Assembly (NCBI RefSeq): GCF_002113375.1
Contig: NZ_NEHO01000015.1
Coordinates: 62,001 to 126,000, forward strand
DNA: 64,000 nt
Direction of reading: 5' to 3'
Source of the DNA: Pseudomonas sp. R37(2017)
GTDB lineage: Bacteria > Pseudomonadota > Gammaproteobacteria > Pseudomonadales > Pseudomonadaceae
The position numbers and the translations under genes were made by a program. Each line of letters begins with the position of its first letter. Position 1 is the first letter of the stretch. A model generated the notes under the pieces. That model worked only from the letters and a program-made list of their open reading frames with translations. It did no database searches and had not been told where the DNA came from. Below, piece after piece: positions 26,321 to 35,874 of this stretch.

Positions 26321-27555
26321 GTAATATCAAGGCCAAACTGCTGATCGTCGACGATCTGCCGGAGAATCTGCTGGCGCTCGAAGCGCTGATCAGGCGCAAG
26401 GACCGGATCGTGTACAAGGCACTGTCCGCCGATGAAGCCTTGTCACTGCTGCTGCAACACGAGTTTGCCATGGCCATCCTCGATGTGCAGATGCCTGGCA
26501 TGAATGGCTTCGAACTGGCCGAGTTGATGCGTGGCACGAAAAAAACCAGGAACATCCCGATCATTTTCGTCAGTGCCGCCGGGCGTGAAATGGACTACGC
26601 CTTCAAGGGCTATGAAAGCGGTGCCGTGGACTTCCTGCACAAACCGTTGGACACCCACGCGGTCAAGAGCAAGGTCAATGTGTTCGTCGACCTGTATCGC
26701 CAGAGCAAGGCGATGAAGGAGCAAGTGTTGGCCCTCGAGCAAAGTCGACGCGATCAGGAAGACCTGCTCAAGCAACTGCAAAACGCCCAGCTGGAACTGG
26801 AGCAGGCAGTGCGCATGCGCGATGACTTCATGTCCATTGTCGCCCACGAAGTGCGCACGCCGCTCAATGGCCTGATCCTTGAAACCCAGTTGCGCAAGAT
26901 GCACCTGGCCCGGGACAACGCCGACGCCTTCACGTTGGACAAGATGCACGCGATGGTCGAACGCGACGAACGACAGATCAAAAGCCTGATTCGCTTGATA
27001 GAAGACATGCTCGATGTCTCGCGCATTCGCATCGGCAAGTTGTCGATCCGGCCGACGCGATTCGATCTTTCGACACTGGTTCGCAATGTGTTGCACAACT
27101 TTTCCCGGCAAATCGACGCCGCCGAGGCGTCGGTCACCCTTGATGCCGAACAACCGGTGATCGGAAACTGGGACGAGTTTCGTATTGAACAGGTCATTTC
27201 CAACCTGCTGACCAACGCTTTGCGCTACGGGGCCAAGAGCCCGATCTCGGTGAAGGTATACAGTGCAGGCGGCTGGGCGCTGGTTGATGTGCAGGACCAT
27301 GGGATCGGCATCAGCGAAGAAAACCAGAAACGCATATTCCAGCAGTTCGAACGCGTATCGGCCAGGAACGCCGGCGGCGGACTGGGCCTGGGTCTGTTCA
27401 TTTCAGAGCAGATTGTGGCGGCCCATGGCGGTACTATTACGGTCCAGAGCAGGATTGGCGAAGGCGCCTTGTTTCGCGTTTGTCTGCCGCTGCAGGAAAA
27501 CAGCCGGGTAAACGCAACCTCTGGTCGACCCCACGGTCGTATCAGCAGCAATTGA
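26314..27555 (+). CDS. Receiver-histidine kinase (REC-HisKA-HATPase)
   Basis: A 413-residue soluble protein: receiver at 1-125 (Asp57 in AILDVQMPGMNG), a coiled coil at about 128-165, HisKA with His178 in IVAHEVRTPLNG, and HATPase with NLLTNALRYG, DHGIGIS and GGGLGLGLF. It is likely phosphorylated by the upstream hybrid kinase and passes the signal on. Its ATG lies inside the end of the CheB remnant. Confidence 0.92.
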   Translation: MLSNIKAKLLIVDDLPENLLALEALIRRKDRIVYKALSADEALSLLLQHEFAMAILDVQMPGMNGFELAELMRGTKKTRNIPIIFVSAAGREMDYAFKGYESGAVDFLHKPLDTHAVKSKVNVFVDLYRQSKAMKEQVLALEQSRRDQEDLLKQLQNAQLELEQAVRMRDDFMSIVAHEVRTPLNGLILETQLRKMHLARDNADAFTLDKMHAMVERDERQIKSLIRLIEDMLDVSRIRIGKLSIRPTRFDLSTLVRNVLHNFSRQIDAAEASVTLDAEQPVIGNWDEFRIEQVISNLLTNALRYGAKSPISVKVYSAGGWALVDVQDHGIGISEENQKRIFQQFERVSARNAGGGLGLGLFISEQIVAAHGGTITVQSRIGEGALFRVCLPLQENSRVNATSGRPHGRISSN

Positions 27556-27572
27556 CAGAACTAAGGCTTCCC

Positions 27573-27950
27573 ATGAGCGAAGATGCACAAGATGTAGTAC
27601 TAGTCGTCGAGGACGATCCCTCGATACTGATGGTGCTGTCCGCTTATCTGTCGGGCGAGGGTTATCGCGTATTGCAGGCCGAAAACGGCGAACAGGCGTT
27701 CGATATCCTGGCGAGCAAACCGCACCTGGACATGATGATCACCGACTTCCGCCTGCCCGGCGGCATCTCCGGCGTGCAGATCGCCGAACCCGCCGTGAAG
27801 CTGCGACCGGAACTCAAGGTGATTTTCATCAGCGGCTATGCCCAGGAAATCCGTGAGACCGACAGCCCGATCACCCGCAAGGCGCCGATCCTGGACAAAC
27901 CGTTCGACCTGGACAGGTTGCAGGAGCTGATGCAGGACATGCTTTCGTAA
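27573..27950 (+). CDS. Single-domain response regulator
   Basis: A 125-residue receiver with VVEDDPS acidic pocket, phospho-acceptor Asp58 in MMITDFRLPGG and Lys in ILDKPFD. There is no output domain. It is the last gene of the signalling operon, 17 bases after the receiver-kinase, with AAGG ahead of the ATG. Confidence 0.9.
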   Translation: MSEDAQDVVLVVEDDPSILMVLSAYLSGEGYRVLQAENGEQAFDILASKPHLDMMITDFRLPGGISGVQIAEPAVKLRPELKVIFISGYAQEIRETDSPITRKAPILDKPFDLDRLQELMQDMLS

Positions 27951-28066
27951 GCGTTGGTCGTACGCGCACCTGTAATTTCTGACAGTTGACCGTGGTGCTG
28001 TATCAGCAGATAAATGCTTCGGACGTCATGCGACTGATTCCTGCATGCCAATCCGGAGTGAGTGCC

Positions 28067-30934
28067 ATGCACAGACATACACCGACACTTTCAGTAATTG
28101 ATCCGCGTCGCGCCGTCGTACGTGAAGTTGCCTATCATCGGTGTTCGGACCAGCAAGTCCCTCAAACACGTATCACTCAATACATCTACAGCATCCGGGA
28201 GCGTGCCAGTCATAGCCGCGATCCGCGACTATTTGCTCTTCACGAACACGATGGGTCCGTGCCCGCCAATCAAACCATCGTCACCACCCTGACGGGTCTG
28301 CCCCTGCTTTCCATCAACGTGGATGCCGGATGGCGGTTGAGTCTTTACGGTGCTGGCGGGCAAAGGCTGGAAGACTGGGACCAGAAACGTAATCGCCTGC
28401 GGATGACTTACGACTCATCATTACGCCCTGAGCGCGGTTTTGAGTCCGCGTTGGGTGATGAACTGTGCACGGCTTGTTTTGCATACGGTGACGGTTCGGA
28501 GGAGTCCGCCAGCCACAATCGCTGCGGTCAACTGATTCGCCACGACGACTGTGCTGGCAGCCAACACTTCACCGAATTCAGTTTATTGGGTGCACGCCTG
28601 CAACAGACCCGTCGCTTTCTGGTGCAGGTTCAGTCACCCAACTGGCCGGAGGACGAAACCGAGCGTGAAAAATTGCTGGAGCCACAAGGAGCGCTTACGC
28701 AAATAAGCGTTAACAGCGTCGGTGACTGGGTGCGGCATATCGATGCTTTGGGCAATGAGCAAAACCAGCGCCAGACCGTCGCCGGTGAATTGTTCGAAGC
28801 GCGGATCAGACTGGCCGGCGCCGATGACGAAATCACCTTGATGAGTGACATTCAATACAACGCCTTCGGGCAAATCGTGCAGCAATCGGCCGGCAACGGC
28901 GTGGTCAGTCGCGCCGCTTTCGATCCCGAGGATGGGCGGTTGGCAACGCTGCATACGCAACTTGCAAGCCAGCCGCCGTTGCAGCATCTGACGTATGCCT
29001 ATGATCCGATCGGTAACCCGATTCGTATGACTGACGACACCCAGCCAATCCGCTACTCGCGCAATCAGAGCGTTGCCGCGATCAGTACCTGGCAGTACGA
29101 CACCCTCGGCCAGCTCATCGAAGCCAACGGTAGGCAACGGTGCAATGCACCGGGCGGCCCCCATTTACCGGCTTTCGTTTCGCCACCGGCCCCTGACCAA
29201 CTGGAGAACTATCACCAGACGTTTAGCTACGACGCCAGTGGCAACCTGCAGATCCTGCAGCACCACGCCGACAGCGCAAGTCGAACCGAGCGTACGTCCG
29301 TTGCAACCTTGAGCAACCGAAGCCTGCCGTGGGGCGATGGCACCGAATCGCCAGGGGACCATGACATCGATGCTGCGTATGACGTCTGCGGCAATCTCAA
29401 AGTGCTGCAACGGGGACAGGCACTGCACTGGGATGCACGCAACCGCTTGAGTCAGGTCGATCAGGTGGTGCGCGAGGACGAACCGGCAGACACGGAGATC
29501 TATGTCTATGATGGCGAAGATCAACGCGTGCGAAAAATCCGTACGACTGATACTGGAACATTGATCCGTACCCATGAAACCCGCTACTTGCCGGGCGTGG
29601 AGATTCGTACAAGTCCCAATGAAACCCTGCATGTCATCAGTGTCCAGTGCGGTAGATGCACCGTGCGGATCCTGCACTGGGACAGGGGTTCGCCACCGGA
29701 AGGTTCCCGGAATCAGTTACGTTACTGCCTTGCCGATCATCTGGAATCCAGCACGCTGGAACTGGACAAAGACGCCAGACTCATCAGCCAGGAAAACTAC
29801 TATCCGTACGGCGGCACAGCCTGGTGGGCAGGCAGGGACAAGGTTGAGGCCAGTTACAAGACGATTCGTTATTCAGGAAAGGAGCGGGACGCAACGGGGC
29901 TGTATTACTACGGATTTCGGTATTACATGCCGTGGCGACAGCGTTGGGTGAATGCCGATCCAGCGGGAGCGATAGATGGTTTGAACCTGTATAGGATGGT
30001 CAGGAATAACCCGGTTAGTTACAGCGATCCAGTTGGCTTGGTTGCTAAAGGTGTATCGCATACCGTGGAATTTCATGGGGTGCCTCGGCATGACACTAAC
30101 TTTAATAATATTGAAAAAGCAAAAAAAGAAACTTTTTATGCGGTGAGCCTGATCAGAAATCCCGCCTCGATTTCCGGAGCGATATCTGAGCTATCCTTAA
30201 AGCTGCATGATCTTATATTGACCATGGAGAGTGATCCTCGATCGTTGCCTTTACTTACGAATCTTGTAGATAGAGCAAGTGGTGAAGAAGAGTATGGAAG
30301 AGTCAGTGGGGGAATAAGCGAGATCAAAAGCATACTTGGTAGCGATGCTCCGTTATCTCCTGTTTCCTTTATACGAAAAGTGCAAACATTGAAAAATTAT
30401 GGCGCCTACGTTGTGGATCGTGCATCGAAAGCTATCGATGAGCATGCGTTCATGCTGAATGGTGCAAGTGCCAAGGACGTGTCTTCTTTGATGTCCTGGT
30501 ACATGCCCGGTGATTTATTTAACAAGAGAGGACGGACTGGTATTAAGAAAAAAGAGCGTAGAGATGATAGCGGCATACTCGACAAAGAAACTTTTTCCGC
30601 GCTTTCTGATGATGAAAAGGGTTTTTTAATTGTCCCTGGTTTATCAAGGGTTCGGCCATTGTTCAGGACGTTCATACATGAACGTGATGGCGGAGAAGTA
30701 ATATCTACTTCGCCTTTTGTTAATAGGACGTTTGATAATGATTCTCCCATGCTGGCTTCAATTTCCGGCAGTACTTCCTGCATTATGATAGGGGCGACTA
30801 TTTTAAAGCCCAACCTGAGCGATGATGATGAGAGGTCCTTGGCAAAGGCAGCTGTTGCGTTTCTTGTAGGTGCAGGATATCACTCGGTTACTGAAGTCCT
30901 GGATGTGGCCTACCCTGGATTAAATTTGTATTGA
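28067..30934 (+). CDS. TccC-like RHS repeat protein with C-terminal variable toxin domain
   Basis: A 955-residue protein. The N-terminus HTPTLSVIDPRRAVVREV is typical of Pseudomonas TccC-like proteins. RHS/YD repeats follow, ending in the core RYYMPWRQRWVNADPAGA...LYRMVRNNPVSYSDPVGL at residue 658. In Tc toxins this shell houses and cleaves off a C-terminal effector. Here the 297-residue tail is visibly AT-richer than the core and has no recognised fold; its last 55 residues (from GSTSCIMIGA) look compact. No TcdA/TcdB genes are in the window. A start 27 codons upstream is possible; GGAGTGAG favours this one. Confidence 0.85.
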   Translation: MHRHTPTLSVIDPRRAVVREVAYHRCSDQQVPQTRITQYIYSIRERASHSRDPRLFALHEHDGSVPANQTIVTTLTGLPLLSINVDAGWRLSLYGAGGQRLEDWDQKRNRLRMTYDSSLRPERGFESALGDELCTACFAYGDGSEESASHNRCGQLIRHDDCAGSQHFTEFSLLGARLQQTRRFLVQVQSPNWPEDETEREKLLEPQGALTQISVNSVGDWVRHIDALGNEQNQRQTVAGELFEARIRLAGADDEITLMSDIQYNAFGQIVQQSAGNGVVSRAAFDPEDGRLATLHTQLASQPPLQHLTYAYDPIGNPIRMTDDTQPIRYSRNQSVAAISTWQYDTLGQLIEANGRQRCNAPGGPHLPAFVSPPAPDQLENYHQTFSYDASGNLQILQHHADSASRTERTSVATLSNRSLPWGDGTESPGDHDIDAAYDVCGNLKVLQRGQALHWDARNRLSQVDQVVREDEPADTEIYVYDGEDQRVRKIRTTDTGTLIRTHETRYLPGVEIRTSPNETLHVISVQCGRCTVRILHWDRGSPPEGSRNQLRYCLADHLESSTLELDKDARLISQENYYPYGGTAWWAGRDKVEASYKTIRYSGKERDATGLYYYGFRYYMPWRQRWVNADPAGAIDGLNLYRMVRNNPVSYSDPVGLVAKGVSHTVEFHGVPRHDTNFNNIEKAKKETFYAVSLIRNPASISGAISELSLKLHDLILTMESDPRSLPLLTNLVDRASGEEEYGRVSGGISEIKSILGSDAPLSPVSFIRKVQTLKNYGAYVVDRASKAIDEHAFMLNGASAKDVSSLMSWYMPGDLFNKRGRTGIKKKERRDDSGILDKETFSALSDDEKGFLIVPGLSRVRPLFRTFIHERDGGEVISTSPFVNRTFDNDSPMLASISGSTSCIMIGATILKPNLSDDDERSLAKAAVAFLVGAGYHSVTEVLDVAYPGLNLY

Positions 30935-31285
30935 ATTTTTCCGTGTCGTGCAAAGTAGTGATACTGCGTAGTCAAGGGTGGATTGAATTTATGCTGGGCG
31001 TTTCATCTCGGAAAACTAAATTTCAAGGGTATTAAATATCTGCTCTAGTTTGTTCTCGGAAGCTAGTTGCGAGAAATGTTCGTAATGGTCGTCATATACT
31101 CGGACTACCAAGGGACTGCTGGCAAATCATCTGCCTCACTTTCGCCGTCAACAGATCAAAGGTAAACAGCTTATTGATCATCTGCATACCTGGACCGAGG
31201 AACCCTCCGCGCACCGCGACGTGCTCGGAGCACCCTGAGGTCTGGGCGCAATTCGTTCCGGCTCAACTCAGCGAGATTTAAGTCG
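30935..31285. other. Intergenic segment with possible gene fragment
   Basis: This 351-base gap follows the RHS toxin tip and is AT-rich at first. From about 31100 to 31238 a plus-strand frame reads LLANHLPHFRRQQIKGK and continues through LIDHLHTWTEEPSAHRD to a TGA. It looks protein-like and returns to high GC, so it may be the tail of a gene displaced by the toxin tip. No start codon or family is recognised. Confidence 0.3.
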
Positions 31286-32341
31286 TCAAAGCCCCTGTTG
31301 CAACGCCGGGTCATCGGGATTCATCTGTTCGAGCTGGGCAGACAGGATCTGCACGTTTTGCAACTGCCCGCTTTCTTTCCAGTAATTGATCAGCAATACC
31401 CGGGCCTTGCGATCGTTCGGATGGCGCTGGACGATTTCCTGCAACTGCTTCTGCGCCGCATCCAGCTCCTGCTCACCGTGCAATGTGGTGGCCAGGTCGT
31501 AGCGGTAATCCCGGTTGTTGGGCTCGAGTTCAACGGCCTTGGACAGGCCGAGCAGGGCAAATTCGCTTTGGTCGTGGTGCAGCAGCCAAAGCCCCAGGGC
31601 ATGTTGCAGGTAAGCCGAATCGGGTTGCGCCTGGAGTTGTTTGGCCAACAACTGCCGGGCGGCGTCGTTTTGGCCCTGTTTATCCAGCACTTCGATTTGC
31701 AGCACCAACGCCGGCAGGTTGTCCGGCGCCAGGCGCAGGGTGTTGTCCAGTGCCTGTTGCGCTTCCTTGAGCTCGGCATTGTGCAGGTGCAGCCGGGCCA
31801 GTTGGTACTGGTTTTCAGTGCTTTGCGGTTCGTTCTTGAGCACTAGCTCCCAGGCGTCGATGGCTTGCTCCAGCGGCCCGAAATACAAACCCAGATCATC
31901 CGGGGACAGTCCCAGCAGTGCGTTGATTGCAGCGAGCCGAACGCTTTGTTCGCTGTCATCGAGCAATGGCCCCAGCAATAGACTGCGCTGGCCGCTCGGC
32001 ACCAGGGCGCTGATGCTTTTGATCGCGGCGATACGGACCTCGGGCGATTCGTTCTGCAAGTCGGCATCCGCCAGTTTCAGGGCCACCGAGCTTGGATAAT
32101 TGGGCAGTTCGGCATGCAGCCAGACACGACGTTTGGGGGACAGGTCCGGACGCCCCAATTGCTGATAGAGCACCCGCGCGGCACCTGGTTGACCGCCCCG
32201 GGCAGCCGCCAACGCTTCGCTGTAACCATGCTTGATGGCTTCGGGCACCACCGGGGTGGTATCGCGCAGGGAAAACCACGCAAGGCCGATGACCAGCAGG
32301 ACGGAGAGGCTGATAAACAGATAGCGGCGGGACTTGGGCAT
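31286..32341 (-). CDS. HEAT/TPR repeat protein with N-terminal membrane anchor
   Basis: A 351-residue protein with a basic start and one helix (YLFISLSVLLVIGLAWF), then HEAT-like helices (about 85-160) and TPR units (about 170-350: LARLHLHNAELKEAQQAL, LGLSKAVELEPNN). It resembles the HEAT-TPR tail of multiheme cytochrome proteins, but no CxxCH is present, so it would be a scaffold only. It diverges from the efflux operon. The ATG chosen precedes the anchor. Confidence 0.75.
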   Translation of the reverse strand: MPKSRRYLFISLSVLLVIGLAWFSLRDTTPVVPEAIKHGYSEALAAARGGQPGAARVLYQQLGRPDLSPKRRVWLHAELPNYPSSVALKLADADLQNESPEVRIAAIKSISALVPSGQRSLLLGPLLDDSEQSVRLAAINALLGLSPDDLGLYFGPLEQAIDAWELVLKNEPQSTENQYQLARLHLHNAELKEAQQALDNTLRLAPDNLPALVLQIEVLDKQGQNDAARQLLAKQLQAQPDSAYLQHALGLWLLHHDQSEFALLGLSKAVELEPNNRDYRYDLATTLHGEQELDAAQKQLQEIVQRHPNDRKARVLLINYWKESGQLQNVQILSAQLEQMNPDDPALQQGL

Positions 32342-32486
32342 GCAGGAATCCGGAAGCAGACGAGCTTTTGCAAAGGCGCCAGCTTCGGTCAGGTCGGGCT
32401 TTGAGTCAAACCCTGGCGACCTGCACTGACGATTCAAAGGGCCTGCAAGTGGTGTCGACAGCAAAACCTGTCGAGGCGTCGCCCCA

Positions 32487-34661
32487 ATGACTACGCTTGC
32501 AGGAGATGTCTGGACGAGCCTTCCCATGCAAGCGCTACTGCAATACTTCAAAGCCATGCTCCACCCCGGCCCCGGGGTGTTGCTGTTTGCCTTGCGAACC
32601 ATCACGGCCGGGTTGTTGACCCTGTACCTGGCATTTCTGTTCGATCTGGACCAGCCCAAGTGGTCGATCATGGCCGTTGTCATCATCAGCCAGCCACTGG
32701 GCGGCATGGTGCTGGCGCGCAGTTTTGGCCAGGTGATCGGCACCACGTTGGGCGCGGCCGTGGCCGTGTTGATCATGGCGATCTTTCCCCAGGCGCCGCT
32801 GCCGTTCATCACCACCCTGGCGTTATGGCTGGCGTTGTGCACCGCCGGTGGCACTTTGTTGCGCTATACCAGTTCCCAGGCATTCGTCCTCAGCGGCTAC
32901 ACCGCGGTGGTGGTGGCCTTGCTGGCGGTGCCGGACCAGGACGGCATGTTCCTGCTGGCGGTGACCCGCGTCACCGAGACGCTGCTGGCGGTGGCCTGTG
33001 TATGCGTGGTCAGCCTGCTCACCGCAAGGCCGCAAGCCGTGGCCCGGGACTACTTCGCCAGGATCGATCAGATCACCCGGCTGCTGGCCACCCATGCCAG
33101 CGCCGTCATCCGCACCGAAGAGAGCGAAGCCGATTTCCAGCAGCGGCAAATGCAGCTGTTGGGCCAGATCAGCGGTCTGGAGGGCGTGCGCCGGCACATG
33201 TACTTCGATGCGCCACGGTTACGCAGTGCCAACGGTCTTGTGCAACTGCTGGGCAACCAGTTGGTGCTTCTGACCGCACGACTGACCGCCTTGCGCCACC
33301 AGCGCCTGTTGTTGACCGAACGCTGGGAAGGCGAGCTGCCTGAAGAGATTCAACGGCTGCGGGCCGAAGAACTGGACTTTCTCGATGAACTGGCACAGGA
33401 AGGACGTTCGCTGTCCAGCGACAAGCGCCATCGCTTCACGTCGCTGCAACAACGCTTCGATGAACTGGCCTACCGGGCCGAACAATTGACCGAGCCGCTG
33501 CCGGCCACCCTGCGCTCGCTGGCCTGGTCGCTGCGGTGGGAGCAGGCGCGCCTGCTGCAGCAACTCGAACAGATTCTGGAACTGAGTGATGCGATCCAGA
33601 GCGGTCGTCCCGCCAGCAGCGTGTTTCGCGGGCGGGAAAACCCGCTGCACCTGGATTTCACCCTGGCGACCATGAATGCCATCCGGGCCTTTTCCGCGTT
33701 GTTGATCGCTGGCTTGATCTGGATCGAAACCGGCTGGGACGGTGCGCGAGGCGGGATGGTGCTGGTGGGCATCCTTTGTTCGCTGATGTCGACCTTTCCC
33801 CGGCCGCTACTGGCCGTTCAAAGCTATGCGCGGGGATTCGGACTGGCGCTGGTGGCCTCGGCGCTGCTGCAATTCATGTTTGTGCCGATGATCAGCAATT
33901 TCGAGATGCTTGCCTTGCTGCTGGCACCCTTGCTCTACGCCGTTGCGGTGGGGCTTGCCAGTCCACCCACTACGGGAACCGGCATTGGCCTGGGGCTCAC
34001 GACCTTTCTGTTGCTCGGCCCATTGAATGTGGGGATCGGCCAAAACACCGCGATCCAGTGGTTCGAGTTCGCCGGGGCCTATACCTGTGCGACGGTGCTG
34101 GCGCTGAGTGTCTACGCGCTGATCTTTCCATTCCGGCCGGATCTGCGCATGGGCAGGCTCTACAAAGAAACCTGCGAGCAGGTGTATGCCTTGCTGAAGA
34201 CCTCGGCGACCGATGAACAGCAGTTTGCTTTCGAGAGCCGCATGGTCGATCGCCTGACCATGATGCTGGGGCTGCTGCCGGCAACCCGGGATCCACAATC
34301 GCGAGAGTGGTTTCAGGTCAGCCTGGGCTGCATGGCACTGGGTATTGCCTTGAACCAGCTCAGGCAACAGGGGCAGAACAACGCACTGCTGAGTCCGGAC
34401 CTGCAAAGTCGCCTGTTCTCGACTGTTCGGGAAACAGGAAGACTGGTCGCCGGTCGACCCGGGGTCGAAGTGGCGCATGTGCTCGATAGCCTGCGCACCC
34501 TGGGCGACGAACTGGATGCCTTGCATACCGATGTTCATGAGCACCTGTGGTCAGTATTCCGTATGCGCGTGGCGCTGCTGATCGTGGTGTCGTTCGTCGA
34601 GCGGTATCGCGGTTGCTTTCAACCCGCAGGCCTTGAAGGAGAACCTGTCCTTGCCCATTGA
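32487..34661 (+). CDS. FUSC/AaeB-family efflux pump membrane subunit
   Basis: A 724-residue protein with the duplicated FUSC layout: about six helices at 25-180, a long cytoplasmic region with coiled segments (about 185-395), a second six-helix set at 400-555 and a C-terminal cytoplasmic domain. Relatives (AaeB, fusaric acid resistance) export aromatic acids with a DUF1656 protein and an HlyD adaptor, both encoded next. The start may instead be the Met 13 codons later. The DUF1656 gene overlaps its 3' end. Confidence 0.9.
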   Translation: MTTLAGDVWTSLPMQALLQYFKAMLHPGPGVLLFALRTITAGLLTLYLAFLFDLDQPKWSIMAVVIISQPLGGMVLARSFGQVIGTTLGAAVAVLIMAIFPQAPLPFITTLALWLALCTAGGTLLRYTSSQAFVLSGYTAVVVALLAVPDQDGMFLLAVTRVTETLLAVACVCVVSLLTARPQAVARDYFARIDQITRLLATHASAVIRTEESEADFQQRQMQLLGQISGLEGVRRHMYFDAPRLRSANGLVQLLGNQLVLLTARLTALRHQRLLLTERWEGELPEEIQRLRAEELDFLDELAQEGRSLSSDKRHRFTSLQQRFDELAYRAEQLTEPLPATLRSLAWSLRWEQARLLQQLEQILELSDAIQSGRPASSVFRGRENPLHLDFTLATMNAIRAFSALLIAGLIWIETGWDGARGGMVLVGILCSLMSTFPRPLLAVQSYARGFGLALVASALLQFMFVPMISNFEMLALLLAPLLYAVAVGLASPPTTGTGIGLGLTTFLLLGPLNVGIGQNTAIQWFEFAGAYTCATVLALSVYALIFPFRPDLRMGRLYKETCEQVYALLKTSATDEQQFAFESRMVDRLTMMLGLLPATRDPQSREWFQVSLGCMALGIALNQLRQQGQNNALLSPDLQSRLFSTVRETGRLVAGRPGVEVAHVLDSLRTLGDELDALHTDVHEHLWSVFRMRVALLIVVSFVERYRGCFQPAGLEGEPVLAH

Positions 34662-34851
34662 TCTGGAAGTAGGGGGGGCCTATCTGCCCCCGATTGCCCA
34701 GGCGCTGCTGCTGGGCTTGCCGATATTTCTGCTGCTGGACTGGACGTTGCGACGCCTTGGTGTGCTGCAGTTTGTCTGGCATGAGGCGTTGTTCGAAGGT
34801 GCGTTGTACGTCTGCGTCTGCGCCACGTTGATTCTGGTGATGGGAGCCTGA
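34651..34851 (+). CDS. DUF1656 (AaeX-like) small membrane protein
   Basis: A 66-residue protein with two helices: PPIAQALLLGLPIFLLLDW and ALYVCVCATLILVMGA. It is the standard small partner in FUSC-HlyD efflux operons. The start is taken as TTG nine bases after AAGGAG, giving the family-like N-terminus LPIDLEVGGAYLPP; an earlier TTG at 34633 is possible. It overlaps the FUSC gene by 11 bases. Confidence 0.85.
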   Translation: MPIDLEVGGAYLPPIAQALLLGLPIFLLLDWTLRRLGVLQFVWHEALFEGALYVCVCATLILVMGA

Positions 34852-34855
34852 TGCC

Positions 34856-35545
34856 TTGAAGAACATCCTTTCCCGACTCTCGACCGTAGCGGTGGTGCTG
34901 CTGGCCGTCATCCTGGGTTGGTTCGCCTGGGAACACTACACCCGTGCGCCCTGGACCCGGGATGCCCGGGTGCGTGCCGATGTGGTGACCTTGTCCGCCG
35001 ATGTTTCGGGGCGAATCGTCAGCCTGTCCGTGCAGGACAACCAACACGTGGACAAAGGCCAGACGCTGCTGCAGATCGATGCGGCGCGTTACACGCTGGC
35101 GGTGGAGCATGCCAGGCGTGCCGTCGAGGTATCGAAAGCTTCGCTCGGGCAGGCCCAGGCGGCGATCAGCGCCAGTGAAGCGTTGCTCAAGCAACGCCAG
35201 AGCGAGGAGCTACGGCGACGCACGCTCAAGGACCGATCGGCGATTTCCGGCGAAGAATGGGAGAAGGCCAGTACCGATGTGTCGGTGGCTCAGGCTGACT
35301 TGCTGCGCAATCAGGCCAACCTGGTGTTGGCGCAAGCTAACGTACAACTGGCCATCGCGGCCTTGACCCAGTCCGAGCTCGATTTGCAGCGCACTCAGGT
35401 CGTCTCCCCGGTGACCGGCTTTGTCACCAACCTGTTGACCCGGGAGGGCGACTACGCCACGGCCGGCGGTCCATTGTTGGCGCTGGTGGACAGCGACCAC
35501 TTTTTATATGGACTTACGACTGTCTCAAATGAAAAAAATATATAA
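34856..35545 (+). pseudogene. HlyD-family efflux adaptor, 3' truncated
   Basis: Starts at TTG with an N-terminal anchor and continues as a normal membrane-fusion protein: WTRDARVRADVVTLSADV, lipoyl half-motifs and a coiled-coil hairpin. After Phe216 (VDSDHF) the homology stops near base 35503, and 14 unrelated residues follow before TAA. The lost part is the second half of the beta-barrel and the C-terminus (about 100 residues, judging by the paralogue at 37369), so it should not function. The break is where foreign sequence and the IS element begin. Confidence 0.85.
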
Positions 35546-35860
35546 AGATCAATGATATGCGCGTTGAGACAGTTTTTAAATAAGGAGCCGACATTGGATT
35601 TCCTCGATTTTTTGCTGGGGCGTTCTTTGGCGCGGTTGATTGCCTTCCACGTGACTTGCCGACGAGCGGCAGCTCGCTTCTGAAATTCGAATGGTGGATC
35701 GCATGACGATGAAACAGAGGTTATTACCAGTGGCGGATAACTCTCGCACAGTTGAATGAGGTCATACTGGCGTGCATGACACCGAGTGTCACCCTCAATC
35801 AGATAAAAAGCAGCAAAGCTAGGACACTGTGCAACTAAGCCCGAAATCCAATGACCGTAT
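35507..35860. other. Foreign segment between truncated hlyD and the IS element
   Basis: About 350 bases unrelated to either efflux copy. It starts with an AT-rich inverted repeat, ACTGTCTCAA (35519-35528) and TTGAGACAGT (35564-35573), followed by TTTTT, which could act as a terminator or mark an element end. An AAGGAG-led TTG frame of about 32 codons follows near 35595. A long minus-strand frame crosses it but runs into hlyD and is judged accidental. Origin unknown. Confidence 0.4.
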
Positions 35861-35874
35861 ATGGACTCCTCCTC

